Assembly (NCBI RefSeq): GCF_040289485.1
Contig: NZ_PSLG01000033.1
Location: 1-23,385, forward strand
Source of the DNA: Thermoflexus sp040289485
GTDB lineage: Bacteria; Chloroflexota; Anaerolineae; Thermoflexales; Thermoflexaceae
DNA length: 23,385 nucleotides
Direction of reading: 5' to 3'
Below, piece by piece: positions 1 through 6,573 of this stretch. Position 1 is the first letter of the stretch. The number at the start of each line of letters is the position of its first letter. The notes beneath the pieces were generated by a model that worked only from the letters and a program-made list of their open reading frames with translations, was not told where the DNA came from and did no database searches. A program made the translations under genes and the position numbers.

Positions 1-1641
1 TCAGAACTCCTCGGGCGACGGCGTGGTGGCGCCCTCCTTCTTCTTCTCGGGCACCTCGGTGACCAGGGCCTCGGTGGTGAGGATCATCGCCGCGACGCTG
101 GCGGCGTTCTCCAGCGCCGTGCGGGTCACCTTGGCCGGGTCGATGATGCCCGCCTCCACCATATCCACGTATTCGCCAGTGAGCACGTTGAAGCCGATGT
201 TCGGGTTGTTCTTCTCCTTCTGGAGGCGGCGCACCATCTCCACCACCACCGCGCCGTCCTCACCGGCGTTCTCGGCGATGCGGCGGAGCGGCTCCTCCAG
301 GGCGCGGCGCACGATGTTGATGCCGGTCTGGACGTCGCCCTCGGCCTTCAGGTTGTCCAGGGCGCGGGCCGCGTTCAGCAGGGCCACGCCGCCGCCCGGG
401 ACGATGCCCTCCTCCACCGCCGCGCGGGTCGCCGAGAGGGCGTCCTCCACCCGGTGCTTCTTCTCCTTCAGCTCCACCTCAGTGGCCGCGCCGACGCGGA
501 TGATGGCGACCCCGCCGGCCAGCTTGGCCAGGCGCTCCTGGAGCTTCTCCCGGTCGTAATCGCTGGTGGTCTTCTCCATCTCGGCCTTGATCTGCTCGAT
601 ACGGCCCTTGATGGCCTTCGGGTCGCCCCGCCCGCCGATGATGGTGGTGTCGTCCTTGGTCACCACCACCTTGTCGGCCCGGCCGAGGTCAGAGATACGG
701 ACGTTCTCCAGTTTGCGGCCCAGCTCCTCGCTGATCACCTGCCCGCCGGTGAGGATGGCGATGTCCTGGAGCATCGCCTTGCGGCGCTCGCCGAAGCCGG
801 GGGCCTTCACCGCCACGGCGTTGAAGATGCCCCGCAGCTTGTTGAGCACCAGCGTCGCCAGGGCCTCGCCGTCCACGTCCTCGGCGATGACCAGCAGGGA
901 GCGGGTCTCGCCCTCCTGGAGCACCCGCTCCAGGACCGGGATGATGTCGGCGGCGGCGGAGATCTTCTTATCGTGGATCAGGATGTAGGGGTTCTCCAGC
1001 ACTGCCTCCATGGTCTCGGGGTTGGTCACGAAGTAGGGCGAGATGTACCCCCGATCGAACTGCATCCCCTCGACGTATTCGGTCTCGAAGGGCAAGCCGG
1101 TCTTGGACTCCTCCACCGTGATCACGCCGTCCTTGCCCACCTTGTCCATCACCTCGGCGATCAGGTTCCCGATCTCCGGGTCGGCCGAGGAGATGGATGC
1201 CACGTGGGCGATGTCGTCCTTGCTCTGGACCGGCTTGGCCATCTTCTTGATCTCCTCGACCACGGCCTTGACCGCCATCTCGATGCCCTTCTTGATGAGC
1301 ATCGGGTTGGCGCCGGCGGCCACGTTCTTCATGCCCTCCGTGACCATCACGTGGGCCAGCACCGTCGCCGTGGTCGTCCCGTCGCCGGCCACGTCGTTGG
1401 TCTTGGTGGCCGCCTCCTTGAGGAGCTGCACCCCCATGTTCTCATAGGGGTCGGGGAGTTCGATCTCCTTGGCCACCGTCACCCCGTCGTGGGTGATGGT
1501 CGGCGCTCCCCATTTCTTGTCCAGGGCCACGTTGCGCCCCTTGGGACCCAGCGTGGTCCCCACCGCGTTGGCCAGGATGTCGATGCCCCGCTTCAACCGA
1601 CGGCGGGCCTCCTCACCGAAGACCAGCTGCTTGGGCGCCAT
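1..1641 (-). CDS. groEL: Chaperonin GroEL (Hsp60)
   Basis: Cytosolic 60 kDa chaperonin. It forms the double-ring ATP-driven folding chamber and works with the GroES lid encoded just upstream. The 546-residue length is normal for the family. The N-terminal LGPKGRNV nucleotide-binding segment (31-38), the DGTTT ATP motif at 87-91 with catalytic Asp87, and the Cpn60 signature AAVEEGIVPGGG near residue 400 are all present. The C-terminus ends in a charged and Pro-rich stretch (KKKEG...SPEEF) and lacks the GGM-repeat tail of E. coli GroEL. The stop codon is the first three bases of the window, so the gene is complete. It is the last visible gene of an hsp20-groES-groEL unit, 35 bp after groES, with an exceptionally strong ribosome binding site. 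Identification is certain. Confidence 0.99.
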   Translation of the reverse strand: MAPKQLVFGEEARRRLKRGIDILANAVGTTLGPKGRNVALDKKWGAPTITHDGVTVAKEIELPDPYENMGVQLLKEAATKTNDVAGDGTTTATVLAHVMVTEGMKNVAAGANPMLIKKGIEMAVKAVVEEIKKMAKPVQSKDDIAHVASISSADPEIGNLIAEVMDKVGKDGVITVEESKTGLPFETEYVEGMQFDRGYISPYFVTNPETMEAVLENPYILIHDKKISAAADIIPVLERVLQEGETRSLLVIAEDVDGEALATLVLNKLRGIFNAVAVKAPGFGERRKAMLQDIAILTGGQVISEELGRKLENVRISDLGRADKVVVTKDDTTIIGGRGDPKAIKGRIEQIKAEMEKTTSDYDREKLQERLAKLAGGVAIIRVGAATEVELKEKKHRVEDALSATRAAVEEGIVPGGGVALLNAARALDNLKAEGDVQTGINIVRRALEEPLRRIAENAGEDGAVVVEMVRRLQKEKNNPNIGFNVLTGEYVDMVEAGIIDPAKVTRTALENAASVAAMILTTEALVTEVPEKKKEGATTPSPEEF

Positions 1642-1645
1642 CTCC

Positions 1646-1658
1646 GATCACCTCCTTT
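1646..1658 (-). promoter_or_regulatory. Extended Shine-Dalgarno of groEL
   Basis: AAAGGAGGTGATC on the minus strand is a 13-base match to the complement of the usual 16S rRNA 3' end (GATCACCTCCTTT). It sits 4 bases before the groEL ATG, with the GGAGGT core 8 bases from the ATG. Such a long match predicts very strong translation initiation, which fits the need for GroEL in excess over neighbouring proteins. Confidence 0.8.
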
Positions 1659-1676
1659 GGGGATGGGATGGAAGGA

Positions 1677-1979
1677 TCACTCCTCGATGATGGCCAGGAT
1701 GTCGCTTTCCTTGAGGATGAGGAGCTTCTTGGTGGTGTCCACCTTGAACTCGGTGCCGGCGTATTTGGCAAAGAGGACGCGGTCGCCAACCTTGACCTCC
1801 ATAGGGACCCGTTTGCCGTTCTCATCGACGCGCCCGGGTCCCACGGCGATGACGCGGCCCTCCTGCGGGCGCTCCTTGGCCGTCTCGGGGAGGATGATGC
1901 CGCTGGGGGTCATCTCCTCCCGCTCGATCGGCTCCACCACCACCCGATCCGCCAAGGGTCGAAGCTTGATCTCCGCCAT
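1677..1979 (-). CDS. groES: Co-chaperonin GroES (Hsp10)
   Basis: Heptameric lid of the GroEL chamber, 100 residues, the usual size. It begins KLRPLADRVVV, followed by the flexible GroEL-binding mobile loop (about 19-37, containing SGIILPE). The conserved GRVIAVGPG turn and the GDRVLFAKYAGTE strand come next, then the C-terminal LKESDILAI segment. The start ATG has GGGAGG about 8 bases upstream. The gene lies 42 bp downstream of hsp20 and 35 bp before groEL, all co-oriented. I see no promoter or CIRCE element between them, so it is probably expressed from the hsp20 promoter. Confidence 0.98.
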   Translation of the reverse strand: MAEIKLRPLADRVVVEPIEREEMTPSGIILPETAKERPQEGRVIAVGPGRVDENGKRVPMEVKVGDRVLFAKYAGTEFKVDTTKKLLILKESDILAIIEE

Positions 1980-2021
1980 CGTCCCATCCTCCCAGGGGAT
2001 TGATCGGCTTGGGCTCCAGGA

Positions 2022-2468
2022 TCACTTGACTTTCACCTGGATGGCACGGGCCTTCACCGTCTCGGCCTTAGGGAGCCGCAGGGTGAGGACGCCGTGCTCA
2101 TATTCTGCGCTCGCCTTGTCGGGGACCACCTCCACCGGCAACACGAAGGACCGCGTGAAGGAACCGTAGCGGCGCTCCTGGCGAAGCCAGCTCCCCTCGC
2201 GGGCCTCCTGCTCCTCCCGGAACTCCCCCCGCAGGGTCACCGTGTTCCCGCTCACCGTCACCTCCAGGTCCTCAGGACGGATCCCCGGGACGGCCGCCTT
2301 CACCACCACCTCGTCCTTGGTCTCATAGATGTCCACCGCTGGCCATTCGGAGGGGCCGCCCAGGAGGAGCGAGGGGCGGGCGAAGGCTTCCTCCAGGAAC
2401 CGATCGATGGCCCGCCGCAGGGTGTAGATCTCGTGGAACGGGTCCCACCGACGGATCTCCCCAGCCAC
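2022..2468 (-). CDS. Small heat-shock protein, Hsp20/alpha-crystallin family
   Basis: ATP-independent holdase that binds unfolding proteins until DnaK or GroEL can refold them. From the chosen start it has 148 residues. It opens with RRWDPFHEI, the classic bacterial Hsp20 N-terminus, and then an amphipathic helix. The alpha-crystallin domain spans about 42-138: PAVDIYETKDEVVV, PGIRPEDLEV and the signature AEYEHGVLTLRLPK. A short tail holds an IQV tail motif resembling I-x-I/V. I chose a GTG start at 2466-2468 because CGGAGGT lies 5 bases upstream. The in-frame ATG at 2501 has no Shine-Dalgarno and overlaps the predicted -10 box. It is the first gene of the hsp20-groES-groEL unit. Confidence 0.95.
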   Translation of the reverse strand: MAGEIRRWDPFHEIYTLRRAIDRFLEEAFARPSLLLGGPSEWPAVDIYETKDEVVVKAAVPGIRPEDLEVTVSGNTVTLRGEFREEQEAREGSWLRQERRYGSFTRSFVLPVEVVPDKASAEYEHGVLTLRLPKAETVKARAIQVKVK

Positions 2469-2499
2469 CGCCCACCTCCGCGTTGGAATGGCAGCCTCC

Positions 2500-2555
2500 A
2501 TCCTATGCGGGCCACGTTAGAGTCGCGCAAGAGCGAGATAAGAGTTTCGTAAGAG
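2500..2555 (-). promoter_or_regulatory. Promoter/operator of hsp20-groESL: four 11-bp direct repeats plus -10 box
   Basis: Read on the minus strand, four hexamers CTCTTA (2550-2555), CTCTTA (2539-2544), CTCTTG (2528-2533) and CTCTAA (2517-2522) are spaced exactly 11 bp apart. After an 11-bp gap comes TAGGAT (2500-2505), a good -10 box. There is no -35 hexamer at the usual distance. Transcription from here would give a leader of roughly 25 bases that includes the Shine-Dalgarno of the GTG start. Helical-repeat direct repeats abutting a -10 are typical of activator sites of the OmpR/PhoB type. The binding protein is not known from this sequence. CIRCE is absent. Confidence 0.7.
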
Positions 2556-2567
2556 CCTGCCTGACCC

Positions 2568-3008
2568 TCACGCCGCGCGTCGGGCCGCCACCTTCACCTT
2601 CAGGTTGTTCACCACGTTGCGGACGCCCCGCACCGAGCGGGCGATCTTCTCAGCCCGCCGGCGGGCCGCCTCGTCAGGCACCCAGCCGGCCAGGGTCACA
2701 TCCCCCTGGACGCTGGTGGCGATCACCCGCGCCCGGGGCGGGCTGAGATCCGGATCCGCCGCCAGGCGCAGCCCCAGGTCCGCCTCGATCTCCGGGTCGG
2801 AGATCAACTCGTTCCGCACCTCCCGCACGCCCGGGACCGCCCGGGCCAGCATCTCTGCCATGCGCTTCATCGCAGTGGAGGGTACCACCCCGGAGAGGAC
2901 CACCCGCCCGTCGACGGCGTCCACTCGGATCAAGTGGAAGTTCACCCGCAGCGGGTCATAGCGATAGAGCCGCTCTTCCACTTTGGCGCGCAGGGTCGCA
3001 TCGTCCAT
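2568..3008 (-). CDS. Two-BON-domain protein
   Basis: Predicted 146-residue soluble protein made of two tandem BON domains. The first is about residues 4-70 (LRAKVEERLYRY, DGRVVLSGVVPS, PGVREVRNEL) and the second about 72-140 (VQGDVTLAGWVPDEAARRRAEKI, VRGVRNVVNNLKV). BON domains are alpha/beta folds thought to bind phospholipid or other proteins, and are common in osmotic- and stress-induced proteins such as OsmY. No signal peptide is visible. I chose the ATG at 3008 because GGAGGG lies about 7 bases upstream. A longer frame exists from a TTG at 3068 that overlaps the stop of the preceding protease gene. It is the probable last gene of the dnaK unit. A stress role is inferred from context. Confidence 0.85.
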   Translation of the reverse strand: MDDATLRAKVEERLYRYDPLRVNFHLIRVDAVDGRVVLSGVVPSTAMKRMAEMLARAVPGVREVRNELISDPEIEADLGLRLAADPDLSPPRARVIATSVQGDVTLAGWVPDEAARRRAEKIARSVRGVRNVVNNLKVKVAARRAA

Positions 3009-3064
3009 CGGCATGCCCTCCGACAGCGTGCGGGCGATGGCGGACCCGGCCCTCCTCGCCGCGC

Positions 3065-3760
3065 TCAATCGTTGGAGCGGCGCATCCCCATGGCCAGGAA
3101 GGCGTAGTAGGCCAGGGTGGAGAGGGCCTGGGCCAGCGCGGCCACATAGGTCAGGGCGGCGGCCTGTAGCACCTCCCGGGCCCCGGCCCGCTCCTCCGGG
3201 GTGAGCAGCAGGCCGCTCCCTTCCAGCAGGGCCAGCGCCCGGCGGCTGGCGTTGAGCTCTACCGGCAACGTGACCAGGGCGAAGACGGCAGCCGCGGAGA
3301 AGAACAGCAGGCCGGCCCAGGCCAGGCCTGGGCTACCCATCAGAAATCCGATCACGAAGAGAAGGGGCCCCAGCCACGACCCGAATTGGACCGCCGGCAC
3401 CAGCGCGGCGCGGGCCCGCAGGCCCCAGTACCCCTCCGCGTCCTGTACGGCGTGACCGATCTCGTGGGCGGCCACCGCCAGGGAGGCCACCGAGGCCACC
3501 CCGGCCACGCTGGGCGAGAGGCGCAGGGTCTTGCTCTGCGGATCGTAATGGTCGGTGAGGTGGCCCGGCGTCCCCTCGATGCGCACCTCATAAAGGCCCG
3601 CCGCCTGCAGCAGGCGCCGCGCCGCCTCCAGGCCGGTCAGCCGGGCCGGCGCCCGGAGCCAGCGCTGATACGCCGCTTGCACCCGCGCCTGGGCGTAGAG
3701 GCCCAGCAGCAACGCGGGCGTCGCGAACAGGAAATAGAGGGGATCCCACCAGAACAACAT
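3065..3760 (-). CDS. YugP-type membrane zinc metallopeptidase (Zn_peptidase_2 family)
   Basis: Predicted integral-membrane zinc protease of 231 residues, the usual size for the YugP family. An N-terminal membrane segment (DPLYFLFATPALLLGLYAQ) is followed by a cytoplasmic-type domain. This holds the HEIGH zinc-binding motif at about residues 99-103, preceded by the family-typical GHLTDHYDP and LRLSPSV strands. Two or three more hydrophobic segments follow (AVQFGSWLGPLLFVIGFLMG, LAWAGLLFFSAAAVFALVTLP), then LNASRRAL. The ATG at 3760 is preferred because the AAGGAGGT ribosome site is 4 bases away. The upstream GTG at 3766 lies inside that site. It begins 15 bp after dnaK, so it is probably co-transcribed and plausibly helps membrane protein quality control. 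Confidence 0.92.
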   Translation of the reverse strand: MLFWWDPLYFLFATPALLLGLYAQARVQAAYQRWLRAPARLTGLEAARRLLQAAGLYEVRIEGTPGHLTDHYDPQSKTLRLSPSVAGVASVASLAVAAHEIGHAVQDAEGYWGLRARAALVPAVQFGSWLGPLLFVIGFLMGSPGLAWAGLLFFSAAAVFALVTLPVELNASRRALALLEGSGLLLTPEERAGAREVLQAAALTYVAALAQALSTLAYYAFLAMGMRRSND

Positions 3761-3775
3761 CCGCACCTCCTTCCC

Positions 3776-5662
3776 TCACACCTGGCGGTATTCGCCCTCC
3801 ACCACCTCGCCCTCGCCGGACGGGCGGGAGCTGCCCGCCCCGCCGGCCGCCGCCCGCTGGTAGATGGTCTGGCCGATGGCCAGGGCGGCCTGGCGCAGCT
3901 CCTGGGTGAGCTGCCGGATGCGGGCGGTGTTGTCCGTGCCCATCGCCTCCTTCAACTGGCGGATCAGGCCCTCCAAGCGCTCCCGGTCGGCGGGGCCCAC
4001 CCGATCGCCCAGCTCCCGCAGCGAGCGCTCCACACTGTAGATCATGTTGTCCGCCTCGTTCCGAGCCTCCGCCAGTTCGCGCCGCCGGCGGTCCTCCTCC
4101 GCGTAGCGCTCGGCCTCCTTGAGCAGGCGTTCCACTTCCTCCTTGGACAGGTTGGTGGAGGCGGTGATGGTGATGCGCTGCTCTTTGCCCGTCGCCCGAT
4201 CCCGGGCCGAGACGTGCAGGATGCCGTTGGCGTCGATGTCAAAGGTCACCTCGATCTGCGGCACGCCCCGCGGCGCCGGCGGGATGCCCTCCAGCCGGAA
4301 CTGGCCCAGCAGGATGTTGTCGGCAGCCATCGGCCGCTCACCCTGGTAGATCTTGATGTCCACCGCCGTCTGGAAGTCCTCCGCCGTGGTGAAGACCTCC
4401 GTCTTGCGCACCGGGATGGTGGTGTTGCGCGGGATGATCACCGTCATCACCCCGCCCAGCGTCTCCACCCCCAGGGAGAGCGGCGTCACGTCCAGCAGCA
4501 GCACGTCCCGGACCTCGCCGGCCAGCACACCGGCCTGGATGGCCGCCCCCACGGCCACCACCTCGTCCGGGTTCACCCCCTTGTGGGGCTCCTTGCCGGT
4601 GAGCTCCCGGACCAGTTGCTGGACCATGGGCATGCGGGTGGCGCCGCCCACCAGGATCACCTCATCGATCTGCTCGGGCCGCAGCTTGGCGTCCCGCAGG
4701 GCCTGCTCGAAGGGGCCCTTGAGCCGCTCCGCCAGGTGCCGGGAGAGCTGCTCGAACTTGGCTCGGGTCAGGCGCATCTGGAGGTGCTTGGGACCGTCGG
4801 CCGTGGCCGTGATGAAGGGCAGGTTGATCTCCGTCTCCATCAGCGTGGAGAGCTCGATCTTGGCCTTCTCCGCCGCCTCCTTCAGGCGCTGCAGGGCCTG
4901 GCGGTCTTTCCGGAGGTCGATCCCGTGCTCCTTCATGAACTCCTCAGCCACGTAGTCGATGATCACCTGGTCCCAGTCGTCGCCGCCCAGGTGGGTGTCG
5001 CCCGCCGTGGCCTTGACCTCGATCACCCCCTCGCCGACCTCCAGGATCGACACATCGAAGGTCCCCCCGCCCAGGTCCCAGACCAGGATGATCTCGTTCT
5101 TCTTCTTGTCCATCCCGTAGGCCAGGGCCGCGGCCGTGGGCTCATTGATGATCCGCAGCACCTCCAGACCGGCGATCTTCCCCGCGTCCTTGGTGGCCTG
5201 CCGCTGGCTGTCGTTAAAGTAGGCCGGGACAGTGATCACCGCCTGGGTGACCGGCTCCCCCAGGTAGGCCTCGGCGTCCTGCTTGAGTTTGCGCAGGATC
5301 ATGGCCGAGATCTCCTGGGGCGTGAACTCCTTCCCCACCGCCGGGATGAACACCCGGGCGTCCCCGTTGGGCCCCTCCACCACCTTGTAGGGGACCCGCC
5401 GGATCTCCTCCGCCACCTCGCTGACCCGTCGGCCCATGAAGCGCTTGATGGAGAAGATGGTGTTCTCCGGGTTGATGATCGCCTGGCGCTTGGCCGGCAG
5501 GCCCACCAGGCGCTCCCCGGTCTTGGTGAAGGCGACCACCGACGGGCAGAGGTTGCCACCCTCGGCGATGGGAATCACCTTGGGCTCCCCGCCCTCCATC
5601 ACGGCGATCACCGAGTTGGTTGTCCCCAGATCAATCCCGACGATCCGCCCTTTCTTGGCCAT
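3776..5662 (-). CDS. dnaK: Chaperone DnaK (Hsp70)
   Basis: ATP-dependent Hsp70 that binds exposed hydrophobic peptides, 628 residues, full length. The nucleotide-binding domain (about 1-380) has phosphate loop GIDLGTTNS at 9-17, ITVPAYFND, the adenosine region INEPTAAALAYG and DLGGGTFDVSI. The linker LLLDVTPLSLG leads to the peptide-binding sandwich and helical lid. The C-terminus ends GEVVEGEYRQV, resembling the EEVD-like tail of bacterial DnaK. The segment between IKRFMG and TPQEISA is long, like Gram-negative DnaKs and unlike the shortened Bacillus type. AGGAGGAGGT lies just before the ATG. No grpE, dnaJ or hrcA lies beside it. Instead it is preceded by a cysteine-rich small gene and followed by a membrane protease and a BON protein. 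Confidence 0.99.
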   Translation of the reverse strand: MAKKGRIVGIDLGTTNSVIAVMEGGEPKVIPIAEGGNLCPSVVAFTKTGERLVGLPAKRQAIINPENTIFSIKRFMGRRVSEVAEEIRRVPYKVVEGPNGDARVFIPAVGKEFTPQEISAMILRKLKQDAEAYLGEPVTQAVITVPAYFNDSQRQATKDAGKIAGLEVLRIINEPTAAALAYGMDKKKNEIILVWDLGGGTFDVSILEVGEGVIEVKATAGDTHLGGDDWDQVIIDYVAEEFMKEHGIDLRKDRQALQRLKEAAEKAKIELSTLMETEINLPFITATADGPKHLQMRLTRAKFEQLSRHLAERLKGPFEQALRDAKLRPEQIDEVILVGGATRMPMVQQLVRELTGKEPHKGVNPDEVVAVGAAIQAGVLAGEVRDVLLLDVTPLSLGVETLGGVMTVIIPRNTTIPVRKTEVFTTAEDFQTAVDIKIYQGERPMAADNILLGQFRLEGIPPAPRGVPQIEVTFDIDANGILHVSARDRATGKEQRITITASTNLSKEEVERLLKEAERYAEEDRRRRELAEARNEADNMIYSVERSLRELGDRVGPADRERLEGLIRQLKEAMGTDNTARIRQLTQELRQAALAIGQTIYQRAAAGGAGSSRPSGEGEVVEGEYRQV

Positions 5663-5927
5663 CGGAGACCTCCTCCTGAGGATCGTGCGTTCCTTCGACC
5701 TCCTGATCGAACGGACCGCCTGGGAGGGCGACCGGTGCCAGAATCATCCCCATCCGCGACCCCGGCCGGTGGACCAGGGTGGCAGGGGCCTCCGGCGAAG
5801 GCAGCCGATCATAATCGCATTGGCACGGCCCGCCCCAGGCGCACCCTAGGCAGCAATATGGCTCGCGATCGACGATGACCGGCTGCCACCGGATCTCGAT
5901 CCCGCAGTTCGCACATACAGGCCCCAT
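5631..5927 (-). CDS. Small cysteine-rich putative metal-binding protein
   Basis: Unrecognised 98-residue protein. The N-terminal 40 residues carry seven cysteines at positions 5, 8, 25, 26, 29, 35 and 37. The pattern is C-x2-C, then C-C-x2-C-x5-C-x-C, with the core CCLGCAWGGPCQC. This looks like a compact zinc-ribbon or other metal-binding fold. The rest (about 45-98) is Pro-rich and acidic and probably disordered. The reading frame overlaps the start of dnaK by 32 bases and is the first gene after the shared-type stress promoter, so it is probably translated from the dnaK mRNA. The ATG at 5927 has GGGGGG a few bases upstream. A redox or zinc sensor tied to DnaK is a guess. The conserved-looking N-terminal half makes a real gene likely. 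Confidence 0.7.
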   Translation of the reverse strand: MGPVCANCGIEIRWQPVIVDREPYCCLGCAWGGPCQCDYDRLPSPEAPATLVHRPGSRMGMILAPVALPGGPFDQEVEGTHDPQEEVSDGQERADRRD

Positions 5928-5954
5928 AAACCCCCCATGCGGTCGTCGCCCTCC

Positions 5955-5988
5955 ATTCTACGTGCCGTCTATTAGAGGAGCATTAGAG
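5955..5988 (-). promoter_or_regulatory. Promoter/operator of the dnaK unit: two 11-bp direct repeats plus -10 box
   Basis: On the minus strand CTCTAA (5983-5988) and CTCTAA (5972-5977) are spaced 11 bp apart. An 11-bp gap then leads to TAGAAT (5955-5960), a near-consensus -10 box. The geometry is identical to that found before hsp20, and the sequence around the -10 (C-R-TAGRATGGAGG) is also shared. No -35 hexamer is visible at the usual spacing. The predicted start of transcription lies about 20 bases before the cysteine-rich gene. The remainder of this gap up to the thioredoxin stop (5989-6127) shows nothing I can identify. Confidence 0.7.
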
Positions 5989-6127
5989 GGAGGATGGCGT
6001 TCGGTCAGCGGGCAGGGCCCGGGGCGGCCTTCGGAGGACCTTGAGACACGGGACACCCCCCAGCTGGACCCTCGCCCTCGAGACCGGTCCCCCAGCCCCT
6101 CGGTTCGGAGGATCCGATCCCCTGGTG

Positions 6128-6472
6128 TTACCGTTGCGGCTGCGGCTGGAGATGGGGCAGGATTTGCTGGAGCAAGCGTTCGCGGGGCTGGTAGCCGACG
6201 ATGCGAGCCACCTCCCGGCCGCCTTTGAACAGGATCAGCGTGGGGATGCCCATCACCCCGTAGCGCATGGCCAGTTCGGGGTGGTCATCCACGTTGAGTT
6301 TGCCGACCTTGAGGACCTGGGCGTATTCCCGGGCGATCTGGGCCACGATCGGCTCCAGCGCCTTGCATGGCCCGCACCACTCGGCCCAGAAGTCCACCAG
6401 CACGGGTTTGTCGGACTGGAGCACCTCCTGCTCGAAGTTCTGCGTGGTGATCACCACCTCGTGCTCGCCCAT
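6128..6472 (-). CDS. trxA: Thioredoxin
   Basis: Cytosolic dithiol-disulfide oxidoreductase reduced by thioredoxin reductase. Length is 114 residues, normal for a single thioredoxin domain. The active site is WCGPC (Trp32, Cys33, Cys36) within VDFWAEWCGPC. The conserved cis-proline is Pro77 in GIPTLILF. A Pro/Gln-rich tail (HLQPQPQR) extends past the usual end of the fold. The start ATG has AGGAGG 8 bases upstream. It has its own promoter, separate from both the cupin gene upstream and the dnaK unit downstream. The family is certain. Calling it trxA rather than another thioredoxin paralogue is less so. Confidence 0.96.
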   Translation of the reverse strand: MGEHEVVITTQNFEQEVLQSDKPVLVDFWAEWCGPCKALEPIVAQIAREYAQVLKVGKLNVDDHPELAMRYGVMGIPTLILFKGGREVARIVGYQPRERLLQQILPHLQPQPQR

Positions 6473-6524
6473 CGAACGGCCTCCTGATCGGTTTGCGCTT
6501 GGCGGTTCTCAGAAAGACGGTTTG

Positions 6525-6553
6525 AGTGTATCCCGTGGGTGCAGGGCCGTCAA
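6525..6553 (-). promoter_or_regulatory. Sigma70-type promoter of thioredoxin
   Basis: On the minus strand a -35 box TTGACG (6548-6553) and a -10 box TACACT (6525-6530) are separated by exactly 17 bp. They lie about 50 bases before the thioredoxin start codon and just after the end of the bicupin gene. This is one of the two cleanest housekeeping-type promoters in the window, and it lacks the 11-bp repeats seen at the chaperone promoters. Confidence 0.7.
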
Positions 6554-6573
6554 CATCGGCTTCCCCGATGCCC

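Noticed and set aside
454..2169. Open frame of 571 codons on the plus strand opposite groEL and groES
   Set aside because: It is a shadow of two certain genes, with a repetitive Leu/His/Asp/Gly composition and no recognisable motif.
2517..2555. The 11-bp repeats as a tiny CRISPR-like or slipped-strand microsatellite
   Set aside because: Only six bases of each 11-bp unit are conserved while the five between vary, which fits protein-binding sites better than replication slippage. The units are far too short for CRISPR.
2502..2567. CIRCE, HAIR or CtsR operator before hsp20-groESL
   Set aside because: I looked for the CIRCE halves TTAGCACTC and GAGTGCTAA, the HspR pattern CTTGAGT-N7-ACTCAAG, and CtsR heptads. 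None is present. The 11-bp hexamers are different.
3386..5878. Open frame of 830 codons on the plus strand opposite dnaK
   Set aside because: It is antisense to dnaK and the protease gene, is rich in His, Leu, Arg, Gly and Asp as expected for a shadow of GC-rich coding DNA, and has no family resemblance or ribosome site.
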